DNA from: JADCCX01 sp031431475
Lineage (GTDB): Bacteria; Pseudomonadota; Alphaproteobacteria; Rhizobiales; Beijerinckiaceae
Length of the DNA stretch: 64,000 nucleotides
NCBI GenBank assembly: GCA_031431475.1
Contig: JANPDL010000014.1
Coordinates: 1 to 64,000 of the forward strand
Reading direction: 5' to 3'
Shown: piece by piece, positions 61,434 through 64,000 of the stretch
Layout: the number at the start of each line of letters is the position of its first letter
Position numbering within the stretch: the stretch's first letter is position 1
The notes under the pieces: model-generated
What the model was told of the DNA's origin: nothing
Databases searched by the model: none
What the model saw: the letters and a program-made list of their open reading frames with translations, nothing else
Program-made: the position numbers and the translations under genes

Positions 61434-61555
61434 GGCTCCTCTCCCTATTCAGCAAATTGTTAGGCCACTTACGTAGCCCGATTCGTGTACTTGCTAGTAA
61501 GTGACAGTGAATTTGTAGTCGGTCCCGCCCTGCCCACTCATCAAATTGAAGTTCA

Positions 61556-62554
61556 TCACTCCGCCCTCTGCGGTCGGTTCAGCAGCGCCTCCAGCGCGCC
61601 GTCCACCGTCACCCAGCCATTCAGCAGTGCATCCACCATGCCGGAGATCGGCAGATCAATCGCGCGCGTTTTCGCCAGCTCCATCAAGGCGGATGCCGTG
61701 GCGACACCCTCCGCCAGCTTGCCCGATGAAATTGCCTCTTCCATCGGCATCCCGCCGCCGAGCCGCAGGCCCAGCGCATAATTCCGCGACTGCTGTGAGG
61801 ACGCCGTCAGCAGCAGGTCGCCGAGGCCGGACAGGCCCATTAGCGTGTCCGGTTTCGCACCGAATGCTTCTCCAAAGCGGCGAATCTCGGCGAAACCGCG
61901 CGTGATGATCGCGGCCCGTGCGCTGTCACCCAGGCCGCGCCCCGCCACCACACCCGCCGCAATCGCCAGCACGTTCTTCGCCGCTCCGCCGATTTCGACG
62001 CCGCGCACATCCGTGCCGTGATAGATTCTCAGGGCAGGCGTATTCAACGCCTGCGCCAGCGCCTGCGCGAGATAGGGATCGGCACAGGCCAGCGTCACGG
62101 CTGTGGGCAGGCCGGCCGCGATATCCACGGCGAAACTCGGCCCGGACAGGATCGATGCCGGATGATCCGGCATCAGATCGGTGACGAGATCGGTGGCGAA
62201 CAGCAGCGTGTGCTGCTCGATGCCCTTGGCCGTGCAGATCAGCGGCTGGCCAGCGGGCAGGACCAGCGCCAGAGCCTCCACAACGGGTCGTGTCGCCTGC
62301 ATCGGCAGGGCGAGGATGATGGCATTGCACGCAGCCAGCATCGCCAGATCACCCGTGGCTTTCACGGCGGGGTCGAGACGGCAACCCTTCAGCGCCTTGC
62401 TGTTCTCGTGTTTGGTGTTGATCTCGCTAATCTGCGCCGGATCACGCGCAAACAGCGTCACCCGCCGTCCGGCCCGCACGGCGGCCTGCGCGAGCGCGGT
62501 GCCGAATGCACCTGCGCCGACGATGCCGATGTGCTGGAACAAGGTGGCTGTCAT
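61556..62554 (-). CDS. gpsA: Glycerol-3-phosphate dehydrogenase [NAD(P)+]
   Basis: 332 residues. GIVGAGAFGTALAQAAV binds the dinucleotide, LICTAKGIEQHT and LSGPSFAVDIAAGLPTAVT are family motifs, and EIGGAAKNVLAIAAGVVAGRG holds the catalytic lysine. It makes sn-glycerol 3-phosphate for phospholipid synthesis. ATG 62554 lies seven bases after the tsaD stop, in the conserved tsaD-gpsA order. Confidence 0.96.
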   Translation of the reverse strand: MTATLFQHIGIVGAGAFGTALAQAAVRAGRRVTLFARDPAQISEINTKHENSKALKGCRLDPAVKATGDLAMLAACNAIILALPMQATRPVVEALALVLPAGQPLICTAKGIEQHTLLFATDLVTDLMPDHPASILSGPSFAVDIAAGLPTAVTLACADPYLAQALAQALNTPALRIYHGTDVRGVEIGGAAKNVLAIAAGVVAGRGLGDSARAAIITRGFAEIRRFGEAFGAKPDTLMGLSGLGDLLLTASSQQSRNYALGLRLGGGMPMEEAISSGKLAEGVATASALMELAKTRAIDLPISGMVDALLNGWVTVDGALEALLNRPQRAE

Positions 62555-62561
62555 GGGGTAA

Positions 62562-63644
62562 TCACACCTTCGCCCCCAGCCGACCTGATCCGACAATCGC
62601 CTCCACCTTCTGGTCCAGCGGCCAGCGCGCACGTGCCGGCGCATCCATGCCGTCGATCAGGTTCAGCGACAGCCGCTCGATGCCTGCCCAGGCGATCATC
62701 GCCCCGTTGTCGGTGCACAGATGCGGCGGCGGCACCACCAGCCGCAGCCCCGCCTCGAACGCCAGCCTCTGAAGCGCCCGGCGGATCGGCTGGTTCGCCC
62801 CCACGCCACCTGCCACCACAAGCGCCTGCGGATGGCCGAATCGCTCGCGGAAGACGCGCAGACCGCAGCGCGTGCGCTCCACCACCACATCCACAACGGC
62901 GGCCTGAAACGAAGCGCACAGATCGCTCACGTCTTCCTTGGACACCGGTGCGATATTGTCCGCCGCCATGCGCACCGCTGTTTTCAGGCCGGAGAGCGAG
63001 AAATTCGGCTCGGGCCGCCCCTGCATTGGCCTTGGCAGGTCGAACCGCTCGGGATTGCCCTTCTCGGCCTCGCGCTCCACGTTGGGGCCGCCGGGATAGG
63101 GCAGGCCCAGCATCTTGCCCACCTTGTCGAAGGCCTCGCCGATGGCGTCATCGATGGTGGTGCCGATGCGGCTGTATTCGCCCACACCCGTCACCGCGAC
63201 AAGCTGGGTATGTCCGCCGGACACCAGCAGCAGCAGATAGGGAAACTGCACGCCGTCGGTCAGGCGCGGTGACAGCGCATGCGCCTCCAGATGGTTCACA
63301 GCCATCAGTGGTTTGCCGGTGACCAGCGCCAGTCCCTTCGCCGTCGTCAGGCCTACCAGCACGCCGCCGATGAGGCCAGGGCCAGCCGCCGCGGCTATGC
63401 CGGAGAGGTCGGACAGCTTCACCTCGGCCACATCCAGCGCGCGCCGGATGATCTTGTCGAGATAATCCACATGGGCGCGGGCCGCGATTTCCGGCACCAC
63501 GCCGCCGTAGCGCGCGTGCTGGGCGATCTGCGACAGGATTTCGTTGGACAGGATGTCGCCCCGGCCATCGGGCAGGCGACGCACGACGGATGCGGCGGTT
63601 TCATCGCAGGTCGTTTCGATGCCGAGCACCAGCATGTCGTTCAT
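62562..63644 (-). CDS. tsaD: tRNA N6-adenosine threonylcarbamoyltransferase
   Basis: 360 residues. LGIETTCDETAASVV, MAVNHLEAHALS (metal histidines), LLLLVSGGHTQLVAV and FSLSGLKTAV are the TsaD/Kae1 signatures; VVAGGVGANQPIR follows. With TsaB, TsaE and TsaC it makes t6A37 in tRNAs reading ANN codons. ACAGGTATCA precedes ATG 63644 and fixes the start. It leads the tsaD-gpsA operon, divergent from hemC. Confidence 0.97.
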   Translation of the reverse strand: MNDMLVLGIETTCDETAASVVRRLPDGRGDILSNEILSQIAQHARYGGVVPEIAARAHVDYLDKIIRRALDVAEVKLSDLSGIAAAAGPGLIGGVLVGLTTAKGLALVTGKPLMAVNHLEAHALSPRLTDGVQFPYLLLLVSGGHTQLVAVTGVGEYSRIGTTIDDAIGEAFDKVGKMLGLPYPGGPNVEREAEKGNPERFDLPRPMQGRPEPNFSLSGLKTAVRMAADNIAPVSKEDVSDLCASFQAAVVDVVVERTRCGLRVFRERFGHPQALVVAGGVGANQPIRRALQRLAFEAGLRLVVPPPHLCTDNGAMIAWAGIERLSLNLIDGMDAPARARWPLDQKVEAIVGSGRLGAKV

Positions 63645-63772
63645 TGATACCTGTCCAGTCTGTATGCGCCGTCTGTATTCTTGCGAAGACCCTTGTGCTT
63701 GAAGAAGCAGCCTCAAGCGTTTAGCCCTGTATGGCGTGCACTTGCAGCCGCGACAACCCGTGAAAGAACTTC

Positions 63773-64000
63773 GTGTCCGCGTCCAATCCTCTCTTTTCCA
63801 TCGGCACCCGTGGCAGCCCTCTGGCCATGGCGCAGGCCTATGAAACGCAAAAACGCCTCTCTGAAGCTCTGGGGGAGCCAAAAGAGCGCTTCCGTATCGA
63901 TATCATCAAGGTGATTGGCGACCAGATACTCGACCGTGCGCTGGCGGAAGCGGGCGGCAAGGGCCTTTTCACCAAGGAGATCGACGAGGCGCAACTCGCG
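63773..64000 (+). CDS. hemC: Hydroxymethylbilane synthase, N-terminal part (truncated by window)
   Basis: 76 residues visible. FSIGTRGSPLAMAQAYET and DQILDRALAEAGGKGLFTKEIDEAQL are the conserved N-terminal parts of porphobilinogen deaminase, which polymerises four porphobilinogens for haem and cobalamin synthesis. The GTG at 63773 is nearly forced: an in-frame stop lies 12 bases upstream and no ATG is near. The gene runs off the window end. Divergence from tsaD is a typical alphaproteobacterial arrangement. Confidence 0.93.
   Translation, partial: MSASNPLFSIGTRGSPLAMAQAYETQKRLSEALGEPKERFRIDIIKVIGDQILDRALAEAGGKGLFTKEIDEAQLA

Overview
This is a GC-rich (about 60% by eye), gene-dense chromosomal window from an alphaproteobacterium, most likely of the order Hyphomicrobiales (Rhizobiales). 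The evidence is the gene content: a one-chain 1164-residue indolepyruvate ferredoxin oxidoreductase with its 7Fe ferredoxin, a tsaD-gpsA pair divergent from hemC, an ArsR/methyltransferase-metF-metH methionine operon, pyruvate phosphate dikinase, and OpgH/OpgC glucan genes. No rRNA, tRNA, CRISPR array, prophage or insertion sequence was seen. Genus cannot be fixed from the sequence alone.

Layout. 0-9 kb: a truncated metallophosphoesterase, a coupled DHDPS-family aldolase/esterase pair, a nitroreductase, an extensin-like exported protein, a secreted caspase-like/Sel1 protein with an unknown secreted partner, an SMP-30 lactonase and a BLUF blue-light sensor. 9-17 kb: ppdK, a REP-like inverted repeat, a HicB/HicA-type pair, a 300-base gene-free stretch with a consensus-like promoter and RNA-like secondary structure, leucyl aminopeptidase, a DMT exporter, two glycine-zipper proteins and a peptidoglycan amidase. 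17-25 kb: a TadG-like von Willebrand protein, then metH-metF and an ArsR-methyltransferase regulator behind a perfect 18-base palindrome. 25-32 kb: an LpoA-like lipoprotein, rsmI-yraN, an esterase/DoxX pair, gshB, a LysR regulator and a GNAT enzyme. 32-38 kb: a peptide-type ABC importer with two binding proteins and two permeases but no ATPase. 38-45 kb: malate synthase, a NicO/DUF1007 nickel-cobalt pair, and indolepyruvate oxidoreductase plus ferredoxin behind a 12-5-12 palindrome.

45-52 kb: an osmoregulated periplasmic glucan locus (opgC, opgH) extended by an MDR dehydrogenase, an FkbM methyltransferase, a Pr6Pr membrane protein and a Tat-exported protein of unknown family. 52-54 kb: a HipA-type kinase coupled to a downstream HTH protein carrying a large C-terminal domain, next to an AT-rich spacer. 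54-58 kb: a MacAB-like efflux operon whose adaptor has an unusual Spy/CpxP-like insert. 58-61 kb: urease accessory genes ureE-ureF-(DUF3995)-ureG without structural urease genes. 61-64 kb: an EVE-domain protein, a lower-GC 94-residue orphan, gpsA, tsaD and the start of hemC.

Functional threads. Carbon metabolism (ppdK, aceB, indolepyruvate oxidoreductase) and one-carbon/methionine metabolism (metH, metF and their likely regulator) dominate the housekeeping part. Nickel handling appears twice (NicO/DUF1007 and UreEFG). Envelope functions are frequent (glucans, amidase, glycine-zipper proteins, MacAB, LpoA-like). The most promising places for new biology are the HipA/HTH-C-terminal-domain pair, the gene-free structured segment at 12.75-13.03 kb, the MacA insert, the extended glucan locus, and the secreted caspase with its partner.
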